Assembly: GCA_945900685.1 (NCBI GenBank)
Contig: CAMDJS010000092.1
Location: 1-8,060 of the forward strand
Direction of reading: 5' to 3'
Origin: Bordetella parapertussis
Lineage (GTDB): Bacteria > Pseudomonadota > Gammaproteobacteria > Burkholderiales > Burkholderiaceae_C
Length of the DNA stretch: 8,060 bases
This document shows, piece by piece, positions 1 through 7,281 of the stretch. A model generated the notes under the pieces. That model did not search any database, was not told where the DNA came from, and was given only the letters and a program-made list of their open reading frames with translations. The stretch's first letter is position 1, and each line of letters opens with the position of its first letter. Position numbers and translations under genes: made by a program.

Positions 1-552
1 TTTGCCCAACCTTTGGTGTCTGTGCTCTACCACTATGGTGCATTTACAAGCCGTGATGTGCAGCAAACCAGTCTGGCCTTGACCGGCTACGGTGTCGGTT
101 TGCTGGGACTGGTGGCCATCAAGGTGCTGGCGCCAGGTTTTTATGCCAACCAAGACACGCGCACGCCAGTGCGCATTGCCTTGGCGGTGCTGGTGTTCAC
201 ACAATGCATGAACTGGCTGCTGGTGCCGTATCTGGCGCATGCCGCATTGACTTTGTCGATTGCGCTCGGGGCCTTGGTCAATGCCTTGGGTTTGTTGATA
301 GGCTTGCGCAGGCAAGGGCAGTTCAAGCCTTTACCCGGTTGGACGCCATTGCTGTTTCAAGTTGTCGCAGCCAGCCTGCTGATGGGGGCTGGTTTGTTCT
401 GGGCGGCCAACCACTGGGACTGGACCGGCTTGCAATCTCAAGCTTGGCTGCGCATTGCCCTGATGGCCGGGGTGCTGGCCGTCTCGGGTGTGGTGTATTT
501 GGTGACCCTTAGGGTTATTGGTGTGGATTTGCGTGCGCTTTTGCGCCGCTGA
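1..552 (+). CDS. murJ: Lipid II flippase MurJ (MviN), C-terminal part, 5' end outside window
   Basis: This is the last 183 codons of a membrane protein; the frame is open from base 1 and ends with TGA at 550-552. The stretch around bases 43-150 (YGAFTSRDVQQTSLAL, then KVLAPGFYANQDTRTPV) matches the conserved region of MurJ/MviN of the MOP exporter superfamily. The rest is a series of hydrophobic segments with a basic end (LRALLRR), as expected for the last few transmembrane helices of a protein of about 510-520 residues. MurJ moves the peptidoglycan precursor lipid II across the inner membrane. The first in-window start-like codon (TTG at 13) is internal and not the true start. A SirB1-family gene follows after 15 bases on the same strand, so the two are probably co-transcribed. 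Identity is confident from the motifs; the substrate role is family knowledge. Confidence 0.93.
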   Translation, partial: FAQPLVSVLYHYGAFTSRDVQQTSLALTGYGVGLLGLVAIKVLAPGFYANQDTRTPVRIALAVLVFTQCMNWLLVPYLAHAALTLSIALGALVNALGLLIGLRRQGQFKPLPGWTPLLFQVVAASLLMGAGLFWAANHWDWTGLQSQAWLRIALMAGVLAVSGVVYLVTLRVIGVDLRALLRR

Positions 553-567
553 AGGCATGATGGAGCT

Positions 568-1281
568 ATGGACTACAAGTTGCAACTCCCCTCAGCACTG
601 GATTACTTCACAACGCTGGTTCAAAGCGATGATGATTTTCCTCTTTTGGAAACTGCAGTCAGCTTGGCGCAGGATGAGTTTCCGAAAATGGACATACAGC
701 AGGTTTTAGACGAAGTGGATGTGCTGTGCGCCCGACTCAAGCGAAGCGTATTGACGCACTCGGATGCACTGGGCAAGTTACGCGCGCTCAACACTTTCTT
801 TTTTGAAGATATGCGGTTTGCAGGCAATGTGAACCACTACGACGATCCGCACAACAGCTATTTGAATGTCGTCTTGAGCAAACGCCTAGGTATTCCCATC
901 AGCTTGGCGGTGCTGTGGCTGGAGCTGGGGCAAAGCCTGGGTCTCAAAGTCAATGGCGTGAGTTTCCCCGGCCATTTTTTGGTCAAGTTGGATTTGGTTT
1001 ATCCGCAGGAAGGCCATGTGGTGATTGACCCGTTCACCGGCGAATCGCTCAGTCGTGATGAATTGGCTGATCGATTGATTCCTTGGTTACCGGGGGCCAA
1101 ATTGGGTAAACCGCAAGCCATTTCTGACGATGCGCTGGCTTTTCATTTGCAACCTGCTGAACCGCGCCAAATCATTGCGCGCATGTTGCGCAATTTGCAT
1201 GAAATTTACCGCCGACAAGACGACCAGGAGAGGCTGATGAAGGTCAGGGCCAGGTTGGCGGTGTTGCTGCCTGACAATTAA
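568..1281 (+). CDS. SirB1 family protein (transglutaminase-like fold plus short TPR-like tail)
   Basis: The protein has 237 residues. Residues about 75-165 form the SirB1/Transglut_core2 domain, with [20 protein letters not shown] (91-110), PGHFLVKL (134-141) and VIDPF (152-156). H136 and D154 would be the His and Asp of a transglutaminase triad. At the expected nucleophile position (RLGIPISLA) I see Ser rather than Cys, so enzymatic activity is doubtful. Residues about 198-235 ([20 protein letters not shown]) form the start of the TPR-like tail common in this family. The protein stops at LLPDN, whereas I recall homologues continuing with roughly 30-40 further residues. The start ATG has a GGAG only two bases upstream, with GAAGG farther away. 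It lies 15 bases after murJ, and its stop overlaps the convergent purM stop. The cellular function is not established. Confidence 0.85.
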   Translation: MDYKLQLPSALDYFTTLVQSDDDFPLLETAVSLAQDEFPKMDIQQVLDEVDVLCARLKRSVLTHSDALGKLRALNTFFFEDMRFAGNVNHYDDPHNSYLNVVLSKRLGIPISLAVLWLELGQSLGLKVNGVSFPGHFLVKLDLVYPQEGHVVIDPFTGESLSRDELADRLIPWLPGAKLGKPQAISDDALAFHLQPAEPRQIIARMLRNLHEIYRRQDDQERLMKVRARLAVLLPDN

Positions 1282-2306
1282 TCGATCAGTACCGCTGCCC
1301 CATTGCCCTTGTCGGCAATCACGCCAATCCGGTAAACCTGCTCACCTGAATCTGCCAAAGTCTGAGTGCATGCATCTGCCTGCTCAGCAGCAATCACCAG
1401 CACCATGCCAATGCCATTGTTGAAGGTGCGGCACATTTCAGCCTCATCAATGCCCGCCGTTTCTTGCAGCCAAGTGAACAACTCGGTGCGCGGCCAACTC
1501 GCGCGTTGCAGGTGTGCGGCGCAATGCTCGGGCAGCACGCGTGGAATGTTTTCTGTCAAACCGCCGCCGGTGATGTGCGCCAATGCTTTGATCGGATGGG
1601 CTTTGAGCGCGGCCAGCACAGATTTCACATACAAGCGGGTAGGCGCCATGAGCGCTTCTTTGAACGGCTGGCCGTCAAGTTGAGCAGGCAGTTGCGAGGC
1701 AGCTCGATCAATGCATTTGCGCACCAGGCTAAAGCCGTTCGAGTGCACGCCGCTGGATGAAAGGCCGAGCACCACGTCGCCGGGGTTCACGTCTTTGCCG
1801 CTGAGGATGAGGGACTTTTCGACCACGCCGACCGCAAAACCTGCCAAGTCGTATTCACCCGCCGGGTACATGCCGGGCATTTCAGCGGTTTCGCCGCCTA
1901 TCAAGGCGCAACCCGACAACTCGCAGCCTTTGGCAATGCCGCCGACAACGGCGGCTGCCGTGTCCACATCCAGTTTGCCGCAGGCAAAGTAGTCCAGAAA
2001 AAACAGCGGCTCAGCGCCTTGCACCAACACATCGTTGACGCTCATGGCGACCAAATCTATGCCGACTGTGTCGTGCATGTTCCATTTAAACGCCAGTTTC
2101 AGCTTGGTGCCGACGCCGTCAGTGCCGCTGACCAGTACCGGTTCTTTGTAGTTTTTCGGTACCTCAAACAGTGCGCCAAAGCCGCCAATGCCTGCCAGCA
2201 CGCCGTCGCGCATGGTTTTTTTAGCCAAAGGTTTGATGCGTTCAACCAGCGCGTCGCCTGCGTCGATATCAACGCCTGAATCTTTGTAGGAAAGTGGTGT
2301 GTTCAT
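1278..2306 (-). CDS. purM: Phosphoribosylformylglycinamidine cyclo-ligase (AIR synthetase)
   Basis: The protein has 342 residues, close to the usual 345-350. It performs the ATP-dependent ring closure of FGAM to aminoimidazole ribonucleotide, step five of de novo purine synthesis, in the cytoplasm. Diagnostic stretches are [19 protein letters not shown] near the start, [10 protein letters not shown] (61-70), [12 protein letters not shown] (82-93), [11 protein letters not shown] (137-147), [14 protein letters not shown] (181-194) and [17 protein letters not shown] (243-259). The N- and C-terminal PurM (AIRS) domains are both intact. The start ATG (2304-2306 on the complement) gives the family's normal N-terminus, but no clear Shine-Dalgarno sequence precedes it. 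The gene stands alone on this strand, divergent from the AI-2E family gene and convergent with the SirB1 gene, sharing TTAA with the latter's stop. No purine-regulator-like site was recognised. Confidence 0.97.
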   Translation of the reverse strand: MNTPLSYKDSGVDIDAGDALVERIKPLAKKTMRDGVLAGIGGFGALFEVPKNYKEPVLVSGTDGVGTKLKLAFKWNMHDTVGIDLVAMSVNDVLVQGAEPLFFLDYFACGKLDVDTAAAVVGGIAKGCELSGCALIGGETAEMPGMYPAGEYDLAGFAVGVVEKSLILSGKDVNPGDVVLGLSSSGVHSNGFSLVRKCIDRAASQLPAQLDGQPFKEALMAPTRLYVKSVLAALKAHPIKALAHITGGGLTENIPRVLPEHCAAHLQRASWPRTELFTWLQETAGIDEAEMCRTFNNGIGMVLVIAAEQADACTQTLADSGEQVYRIGVIADKGNGAAVLID

Positions 2307-2346
2307 AGGCTGGGAGCGCGGCCATCAGGCCAGTAGGTGGGGTCGA

Positions 2347-2364
2347 TAGAATCGCTACATTCTA
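2347..2364. promoter_or_regulatory. Symmetric divergent promoter element or operator TAGAAT-N6-ATTCTA
   Basis: The purM/AI-2E gap contains a perfect inverted repeat with two 6-base arms and a 6-base centre. TAGAAT differs from the -10 consensus TATAAT at one position, and the symmetry places one such box on each strand. A + strand box at 2347-2352 would start RNA near 2359. A - strand box at 2364-2359 would start RNA near 2352 and leave about 45 bases before purM. I found no good -35 match for either direction. It could equally be a binding site for a dimeric regulator. Confidence 0.4.
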
Positions 2365-2386
2365 AATGCGGGTAAAACCTGACCTG

Positions 2387-3457
2387 ATGTCCCATTCCCC
2401 CGACTACCGTTTTTATGCAGCTTGGTTATTGATCGGCAGTCTGCTGGCCGGTTTGCTGTGGTGGCTCACACCTGTTCTCACGCCGTTTTTGATTGCGGCC
2501 GTCATCGCTTATGTGCTCTCGCCCGTGGTGCAACGCCTACAAGCCTGGGTCGGAAGCAGGGTGCCCAAGTTTGTCATTGTTTTGCTGTGTGAAATTGCTT
2601 TTTTGCTGTTGCTGGTGGCTTTTGTGGGATTGATCGTGCCGGTGCTGTTCAAGGAAGCAGGGCGTTTGCAGGCTCAACTGCCTGTGTTGCTGGCGCAAGT
2701 GCAAACCGCAGCGTCGCCCATGTTGCAGGGCATGGGTATTGAATTGCAACTCGATCCGCAAGGCATCAAGGAATTGGTGACAACCCAGGTTCAGTCCATC
2801 TTGCACAACAGCATGGATTCGGTGCTGGCATCCTTGCGCATCGGCGGCAGTGTGGCACTGGCTTTGATCGGTAACCTGATTCTGGTGCCGGTCGCGCTGT
2901 TTTACCTATTGATGGATGGCTCCAAAATGTTGACGATCTTGCGGGACTGGTTGCCGCGCAAGGCTGAACCCGTGGTCATTGATTTTGTGGCGGAAGCAGA
3001 CGCGGTGTTGGGCGAATATTTGCGCGGGCAGTTGTTGGTCATGCTGAGTTTGTCGGTGTATTACGTCATAGGCCTGTCCTTGTTTGGCTTGTCCGTCGCT
3101 TGGCCGATCGGCATTTTGACTGGCATGGCGGTGTTTGTGCCTTATGTGGGTTTCGGTGTGGGTTTGTTATTGGCCGCTTTGTCCGGATTCTTAGAGATGG
3201 CACCGCTTCAAGCCGCGCTCATGTTGACGGTGGTGTTCGGTGTGGGTCAGTTGCTCGAAAGCTTTGTGCTGACGCCACGCTTGGTGGGTGAGCGCATCGG
3301 CTTGCATCCGCTGGCAGTGATTTTTGCTTTGCTGGCGTTTGGTCAGTTGCTGGGTTTTGTCGGAGTACTGATTGCTTTACCTGCCAGCGCGGTGTTGCTG
3401 GTGGCCTTGCGTCGCTTGCGTCAGCGTTACGTCGGCAGTCGTTTGTATGCAGGCTAA
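2387..3457 (+). CDS. AI-2E family transporter / PerM-like permease
   Basis: The protein has 356 residues from this start and is strongly hydrophobic. Membrane segments lie at about 9-29, 31-48, 62-88, 155-177, 213-268, 275-292 and 308-340, around a more polar loop at about 90-150. Family landmarks are LTPVLTPFLIAAVIAYVLSP near the N-terminus, YLRGQLLVMLSLS (211-223), VPYVG (251-255), ESFVLTPRLVGERIGLHPL (291-309) and ALPASAVL (330-337). This is the PF01594 (AI-2E/UPF0118/PerM) architecture. Members have been linked to autoinducer-2 or ion export, but the substrate cannot be read from sequence. An in-frame ATG at 2366 would add seven residues, but it lies only about seven bases after the expected transcription start, so 2387 is preferred. 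Neither start has a clear Shine-Dalgarno sequence. hda follows after six bases. Confidence 0.88.
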   Translation: MSHSPDYRFYAAWLLIGSLLAGLLWWLTPVLTPFLIAAVIAYVLSPVVQRLQAWVGSRVPKFVIVLLCEIAFLLLLVAFVGLIVPVLFKEAGRLQAQLPVLLAQVQTAASPMLQGMGIELQLDPQGIKELVTTQVQSILHNSMDSVLASLRIGGSVALALIGNLILVPVALFYLLMDGSKMLTILRDWLPRKAEPVVIDFVAEADAVLGEYLRGQLLVMLSLSVYYVIGLSLFGLSVAWPIGILTGMAVFVPYVGFGVGLLLAALSGFLEMAPLQAALMLTVVFGVGQLLESFVLTPRLVGERIGLHPLAVIFALLAFGQLLGFVGVLIALPASAVLLVALRRLRQRYVGSRLYAG

Positions 3458-3463
3458 GGACTG

Positions 3464-4150
3464 ATGAAACAAATTGCTTTGGATATCGGCGTATCGGTCG
3501 GACCCAGTCTGGCAAATTTCCATCCCGGGCACAACGCAGCAGCTTTGGCGCATCTGGAATTGTGGATGGCTGGTCGCACCAGGTCACCTGTACCTACCTT
3601 TTTATGGGGCCACAACGGCAGTGGCAAAACCCATTTGTTGCAAGCCGTGGCTCATCACATCGAGCAACAAGGTGCATTGGTGGGTTGGATGGACAAGTCC
3701 ACGGTTCAGCCAGATGAATTCAATCCTGCTTGGGAAGTGTTGCTGCTGGATGATGTGCAACAGTTTTCCGCCATTCAACAACACATGGCGTTCAATTGGT
3801 TTGTGAACGCCGCTACGCCCGGCGCCGCACGCCAGCCTTGGGTGCTGGCTGCCGGCTGTATGCCGCCCCAAGATTTGCCGCTGCGCGAAGATTTGCGCAC
3901 CCGGCTTGGCTGGGGTCATGTGTTCCATTTGCAATTGCTGGATGACGACCAGCGGCGCGAGGTGCTCTTGACTCATGCGCAAGCGTTGGGCATGCACTTA
4001 GGCAACGACTTGCTGGATTATTTGCTCAGCCGCTTCAGCCGCGACTTGGGGCACCTGATTGACCTGCTTGAACAACTCGACAACTATGCGTTGCAAACGC
4101 AGCGTCCTTTGACCATTCCTTTATTGAGAGCCATGCTGGATGAAACCTGA
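3464..4150 (+). CDS. hda: DnaA regulatory inactivator Hda (DnaA-like AAA+ protein)
   Basis: The protein has 228 residues and one AAA+ domain, without the DnaA C-terminal DNA-binding domain, matching Hda (E. coli Hda is about 230). With the DNA-loaded sliding clamp, Hda stimulates hydrolysis of DnaA-bound ATP and so limits replication initiation. The N-terminal QIALDI (3-8) fits the clamp-binding motif. Walker A is GHNGSGKTH (49-57), Walker B is VLLLDD (92-97), and the REDLRTRLGWG stretch (141-151) fits the box VII/arginine-finger region. SRDLGHLIDLLEQLD (192-206) fits sensor II. The start has AAGGA three bases upstream, a tight spacing. It follows the AI-2E gene by six bases and its last 11 bases overlap the HAD gene. 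A DnaA-related protein of another role is possible but unlikely given length and clamp motif. Confidence 0.92.
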   Translation: MKQIALDIGVSVGPSLANFHPGHNAAALAHLELWMAGRTRSPVPTFLWGHNGSGKTHLLQAVAHHIEQQGALVGWMDKSTVQPDEFNPAWEVLLLDDVQQFSAIQQHMAFNWFVNAATPGAARQPWVLAAGCMPPQDLPLREDLRTRLGWGHVFHLQLLDDDQRREVLLTHAQALGMHLGNDLLDYLLSRFSRDLGHLIDLLEQLDNYALQTQRPLTIPLLRAMLDET

Positions 4151-4829
4151 ACCACAGTTGAAACTCGCGCTGTTTGACTTGGACCAAACCTTGCTGCCCT
4201 TGGACTCTGACCAGTCGTGGGGTGAGTTCACATTGCAGTTGGGCTGGGTGGATGAAGCCAGCTTTCGCCAAAGAAACAATGCCTTTTATGCCGACTACAA
4301 CGCGGGGTGCCTAGACATTCACGAGTATGTGCGATTTGCCACGCGCAGCATGCGCGAGCGTGGCATGGAAGAAGCGCAGGCCGCGCATCGCCAATTTATG
4401 CAGCAAGTGATTCAACCGGCGATCAAACCTGCGGCTTTGGAATTGGTGGCGCAGCACCGAGCCAAGGGTGAAACTTTGGTCATGGTGACCGCCACCAATG
4501 AATTTGTCACGGGCCCTATTGCCGAGGCATTTGGCATGGATGTGTTGCTTGCGGTTGAATTAGAACGGGATGCCAGCGGCCATTTCACCGGCGAGATTGC
4601 CGGCGTGCCCAGTTTGCGTGAAGGTAAAGTCACGCGCGTAAGTCAATGGCTGGCGCAACAAGGCTTGGACTGGCCGCAAGTGCAAGCCACGTTTTACAGC
4701 GACTCGACCAACGATTTACCGTTGCTGGAAAAGGTGCAGGTACCAGTGGTCACCAATCCCGGCCCCGCACTGCGGCAGATAGCCAAAGAACGCGCATGGC
4801 GTATCCTCGACCTTTTCGAGAACCCATGA
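4140..4829 (+). CDS. HAD-IB family phosphatase (SerB/CicA-like hydrolase)
   Basis: The protein has 229 residues and all four haloacid-dehalogenase motifs. Motif I is LFDLDQTLLP with D13 and D15 (nucleophile and acid/base). Motif II is VMVTATN with T119. Motif III is K163 in EGKVTRV. Motif IV is YSDSTNDLPLLE with D188 and D192. The helical cap between motifs I and II marks subfamily IB, which includes phosphoserine phosphatase SerB, some histidinol-phosphatases and CicA. A small phosphomonoester substrate is likely, but the specific one cannot be told from sequence, so no symbol is given. Its ATG lies inside the end of hda (11-base overlap) and its TGA overlaps the pcnB ATG, which points to translational coupling. 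No transmembrane segment or signal peptide is apparent. Confidence 0.9.
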   Translation: MKPEPQLKLALFDLDQTLLPLDSDQSWGEFTLQLGWVDEASFRQRNNAFYADYNAGCLDIHEYVRFATRSMRERGMEEAQAAHRQFMQQVIQPAIKPAALELVAQHRAKGETLVMVTATNEFVTGPIAEAFGMDVLLAVELERDASGHFTGEIAGVPSLREGKVTRVSQWLAQQGLDWPQVQATFYSDSTNDLPLLEKVQVPVVTNPGPALRQIAKERAWRILDLFENP

Positions 4830-6283
4830 TCAAAAAAATCATTCAAAACCTGTTCGGTAAATCGGGCAGCAGCAGCGCTGGGCGTTTCGGCAAGCGACGC
4901 GTGATTCCTGCTACCACCCACGGCATTGACCCAGAGTTGGTGGACGAACGCGCATGGAACGTGGTGCGCACCTTGCAAGAACGTGGATTTCAGGCCTATA
5001 TCGTCGGCGGTGCGGTGCGCGATTTGCTGGTTGGTTTAAAGCCTAAAGATTTTGATGTCGCAACCGATGCCACCCCCGAAGAAGTCAAAGCCTGTTTCCG
5101 GCGTGCTTTCATCATCGGCAGACGCTTTCGCATCGTGCACGTGGTCTATGGGCGCGGGCGCGACCATGAGGTGATCGAAGTCTCTACCTTTCGTGCACAT
5201 CTGGACAGCAACGATGCCGAACAGGTCAGCGGCAACGAGCGCACCAGAAAAAAAGCTTTGTCCAATATGACGCACGCGGTGGATGCCAGCGGCCGCGTGT
5301 TGCGCGACAACGTTTGGGGCCCGCAAGATGAAGATGCCACCCGGCGCGATTTCACGGTCAACGCCATGTACTACGACCCGAGCGTGGGCGAAGTGATCGA
5401 TTACCACCACGGCTTTGAAGACGCCGCCAAGCGCGTGATCCGCATGATCGGTGAACCGGCAGCGCGTTACCGCGAAGACCCGGTGCGCATTATTCGTGCG
5501 GTGCGTTTTTCCGCCAAGCTGAACGCCTTGGGTTTCAAGCTTGAACCGCGTACCGCCAAACCACTCAAAGCCATGGTGGACTTGCTCGCCGATGTGCCGC
5601 AAAGCCGTATGTTCGATGAGATGCTCAAACTGCTGCAAACCGGTCACTCCATGGCCAGCATTGCGCAACTGAAACAACTCGGTCTGGCGCGCGGCATTTA
5701 CCCGCTGCTCGATGTGGTGGTTGAAAGGGCGGACACGCCGTTTGTGCAAGTGGCGTTGCAAGACACCGACCGACGAGTGGGCGAGGGCAAACCGGTCGCC
5801 CCGAGTTTTTTGTTGGCTTGCGTTTTGTGGGCCGATGTTCGCGAAGGCTGGCAAGCACGCATGGCTGACATGCCGGTGTTTCCTGCGCTGCAAGAAGCGA
5901 TGGAAGAAGTGTTCAATGCGCGTATCGGTGACGTTTCCGGGCGCGGCAAGTTGGCGGGGGACATGCGCGAGATTTGGAGCATGCAACCCCGGTTTGACAA
6001 ACGCAGCGGCAGCGCACCTTTCGGTTTGGTCGAACAAGCGCGTTTTCGCGCCGGTTTCGATTTCATGTGTTTGCGTGCAGAGGTCGGCGAAGTCGATATA
6101 GAACTGGCCGATTGGTGGGAAGACTTCAGCTTGGCGGATGACGAAAGCCGCGTCGCTTTGTTGCAAGCTGTCAAGCCCGCGCCGCGTGCAGTACGCGGTG
6201 AAGGCGAAGCCAAAAAACGCCCGCGTCGCCGCCGCAAACCCGCGGGCGTCAAGCCCGACACCGGTGGTAATGCCGACGCGTGA
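4826..6283 (+). CDS. pcnB: Poly(A) polymerase I
   Basis: The protein has 485 residues, within the usual 450-510. It adds 3' poly(A) tails to RNAs and thereby promotes their decay; the name comes from effects on plasmid copy number. The nucleotidyltransferase head carries YIVGGAVRDLLVG (58-70) and the metal-binding pair D75/D77 in KPKDFDVATD. FIIGRRFRIVHV (95-106) fits the signature said to separate bacterial poly(A) polymerases from CCA-adding enzymes. TRRDFTVNAMYYDP (172-185) and ARYREDPVRIIRAVRF (213-228) belong to the head/neck region. The end is strongly basic (KKRPRRRRKP, about 462-471), typical of the RNA-binding tail. The frame is open upstream to 4646, but the ATG at 4826 gives the normal N-terminus MIKKIIQNLFGK and forms an ATGA overlap with the HAD stop. 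The last 14 bases overlap folK. Confidence 0.95.
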   Translation: MIKKIIQNLFGKSGSSSAGRFGKRRVIPATTHGIDPELVDERAWNVVRTLQERGFQAYIVGGAVRDLLVGLKPKDFDVATDATPEEVKACFRRAFIIGRRFRIVHVVYGRGRDHEVIEVSTFRAHLDSNDAEQVSGNERTRKKALSNMTHAVDASGRVLRDNVWGPQDEDATRRDFTVNAMYYDPSVGEVIDYHHGFEDAAKRVIRMIGEPAARYREDPVRIIRAVRFSAKLNALGFKLEPRTAKPLKAMVDLLADVPQSRMFDEMLKLLQTGHSMASIAQLKQLGLARGIYPLLDVVVERADTPFVQVALQDTDRRVGEGKPVAPSFLLACVLWADVREGWQARMADMPVFPALQEAMEEVFNARIGDVSGRGKLAGDMREIWSMQPRFDKRSGSAPFGLVEQARFRAGFDFMCLRAEVGEVDIELADWWEDFSLADDESRVALLQAVKPAPRAVRGEGEAKKRPRRRRKPAGVKPDTGGNADA

Positions 6284-6743
6284 GCCGGTCAGCGCTTATG
6301 TCGCTGTCGGTGCGAATTTGGGCGACGCTGCGGCTTCGGTCAACAAGGCATTGCATGACTTAGGCAACTTGCCTCAGACACAGGTCGCAGCGGTTTCTTC
6401 TTTGTACCGCAGCGCACCTCACCAAGCCGAGGGACCTGCGTTCATCAACGCGGTGGCGCATATTCAAACGCGATTGACCGCGCCGGACTTATTGAAAGCA
6501 TTGCAAGCCATGGAAGAAGAAGCAGGGCGTGTGCGCAGGCATTTGAACGCTCCACGAACTTTGGACTTGGATATTCTTTTTTACGGCAACGCCAAATTGC
6601 ATAGCAGTTGGCTATCGATTCCCCATCCACGTTGGATGGAGCGGGCGTTCGTGTTGGTGCCTTTGCAGGAAGTCGCGCCACACAAAGTGGTTCAAGTGAT
6701 GCTGCACGCGGTGGCGCATCAAGAGATTGAGAAGCTGGTTTGA
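6270..6743 (+). CDS. folK: 2-amino-4-hydroxy-6-hydroxymethyldihydropteridine pyrophosphokinase (HPPK)
   Basis: The protein has 157 residues, the usual size. It transfers pyrophosphate from ATP to 6-hydroxymethyl-7,8-dihydropterin in folate synthesis. The start region reads AYVAVGANLGD (9-19), then SSLYRSAPH (43-51) and GPAFINAVAHI (55-65). The hallmark is NAPRTLDLDIL (93-103), with D99 and D101 as the expected magnesium ligands, followed by IPHPRWMERAFVLVPLQEVAP (117-137). The frame is open upstream to 6138, inside pcnB, but the ATG at 6270 sits a few residues before the conserved start and has GGTGG just upstream. It overlaps pcnB by 14 bases. The pcnB-folK order is also known from E. coli, supporting both calls. 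It appears to be the last gene of the + strand cluster; the next gene is on the other strand. Confidence 0.95.
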   Translation: MPTREPVSAYVAVGANLGDAAASVNKALHDLGNLPQTQVAAVSSLYRSAPHQAEGPAFINAVAHIQTRLTAPDLLKALQAMEEEAGRVRRHLNAPRTLDLDILFYGNAKLHSSWLSIPHPRWMERAFVLVPLQEVAPHKVVQVMLHAVAHQEIEKLV

Positions 6744-6768
6744 CAGCCGGTCGTTAGGTCTTTGGCTG

Positions 6769-6800
6769 AAAAAATCCGCCGGTGTCGAAGTGACTTGCGG
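6769..6800 (-). terminator. Possible rho-independent terminator after the TM2-type gene
   Basis: Read on the - strand just after the TAG stop of the TM2-type gene, CCGC (6800-6797) can pair with GCGG (6779-6776). A GTC/GAC pair (6794-6792 with 6786-6784) lies inside, separated by an internal loop. The outer stem is followed almost at once by six T residues (6774-6769). The stem is short and interrupted, so this is a modest candidate. The same bases on the + strand lack a T run, so they would not stop folK transcription. Confidence 0.4.
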
Positions 6801-7247
6801 CTACTGGGACAGCTTTTGCGCTTCCTCGATTTGCGATTCAAAGTAGCGCTGAAACCCGTAAGCCAAGCTTGAGAGCATGGCGGTCGTGCCTATCATCATA
6901 GACAGCACCAATGCCCCAACGGTCAGCCAGTTGGTGTTGCCACTGGGCGACTCCGCGTCTGCTGACGGGTTGTAACTGCTGTTCCAATTGGCCGCAGACA
7001 TCAAGCCCCAGTAAATCGTGTGCAAACAGCTTGCGGTTATGGCCAGCCCCAGGAGCGGAACCAGCCACCAACTCAAAGGGTCATCCAAGCCAAAGGATTG
7101 CGCTCGCTCGAAACCGTAGATGCCAAGCAAACTCATGAACAACATGGACCAGCCGATGGAGTCGCGCAACCCGTAAATGTAAAAACGAGCCAAACCCAAG
7201 GGGCCGACCAGCAAACTCAACCAACACACCAAGGATTTGTTTATCAT
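6801..7247 (-). CDS. TM2-domain-like integral membrane protein of unknown function
   Basis: The protein has 148 residues from the ATG at 7247-7245. It begins MINKSLVCWLSLLVGPLGLARFYIYG in form, which is TM2-like: a basic start, a first helix (about 5-26), a G-x-x-G-x-x-RFY turn, a short loop with R28-D29, and a second helix (about 31-48). A third segment (about 57-82) and a fourth (about 107-130) follow, and the polar end has ERS-like charge (FQRYFESQIEEAQKLSQ). The segment around 85-105 (NWNSSYNPSADAESPSGNTN) is a polar loop. I recall similar proteins in Burkholderiales, annotated only as TM2-domain proteins. The frame is open upstream to a TTG at 7319, but the extension is polar and unlike the family start. 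A GATAAT box lies eight bases upstream of the ATG. No function can be given. Confidence 0.75.
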   Translation of the reverse strand: MINKSLVCWLSLLVGPLGLARFYIYGLRDSIGWSMLFMSLLGIYGFERAQSFGLDDPLSWWLVPLLGLAITASCLHTIYWGLMSAANWNSSYNPSADAESPSGNTNWLTVGALVLSMMIGTTAMLSSLAYGFQRYFESQIEEAQKLSQ

Positions 7248-7254
7248 ATGCAAG

Positions 7255-7281
7255 ATTATCCGCTTGCTCTGCCGTGCGTCA
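7255..7281 (-). promoter_or_regulatory. Possible promoter of the TM2-type gene
   Basis: On the - strand, GATAAT (7260-7255) matches five of six -10 consensus bases. An ATGACG hexamer matching four of six -35 bases lies 16 bases further upstream (about 7282-7277). The expected RNA start falls at about 7248, at or within a base or two of the chosen ATG, which would make the mRNA leaderless. No Shine-Dalgarno sequence is visible before that ATG, which is consistent. Prediction by eye only. Confidence 0.35.

Noticed and set aside
1302..1319. Inverted repeat ATTGCC-N6-GGCAAT near the purM 3' end, considered as a terminator for the SirB1 gene.
   Set aside because: It lies inside purM coding sequence, the stem is only six bases, and no T run follows on either strand.
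4646..4825. In-frame upstream extension of pcnB.
   Set aside because: These 60 codons lie inside the HAD gene, do not resemble PcnB, and the ATG at 4826 gives the normal family N-terminus with an ATGA overlap.
5036..6166. A 376-codon open frame antisense to pcnB.
   Set aside because: It is His-rich with no recognisable domain, lies wholly opposite the conserved pcnB, and has no promoter or ribosome binding site of note. This is the usual codon-bias shadow of a GC-rich gene.
6138..6269. In-frame upstream extension of folK inside pcnB.
   Set aside because: The extra 44 residues do not resemble HPPK; the conserved AYVAVGANLGD begins eight residues after the ATG at 6270.
6744..6775. CAGCC/GGCTG pairing after folK, considered as a folK terminator.
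   Set aside because: The 5-base stem is followed by A residues rather than T on the + strand, so it does not fit a rho-independent terminator in that direction.
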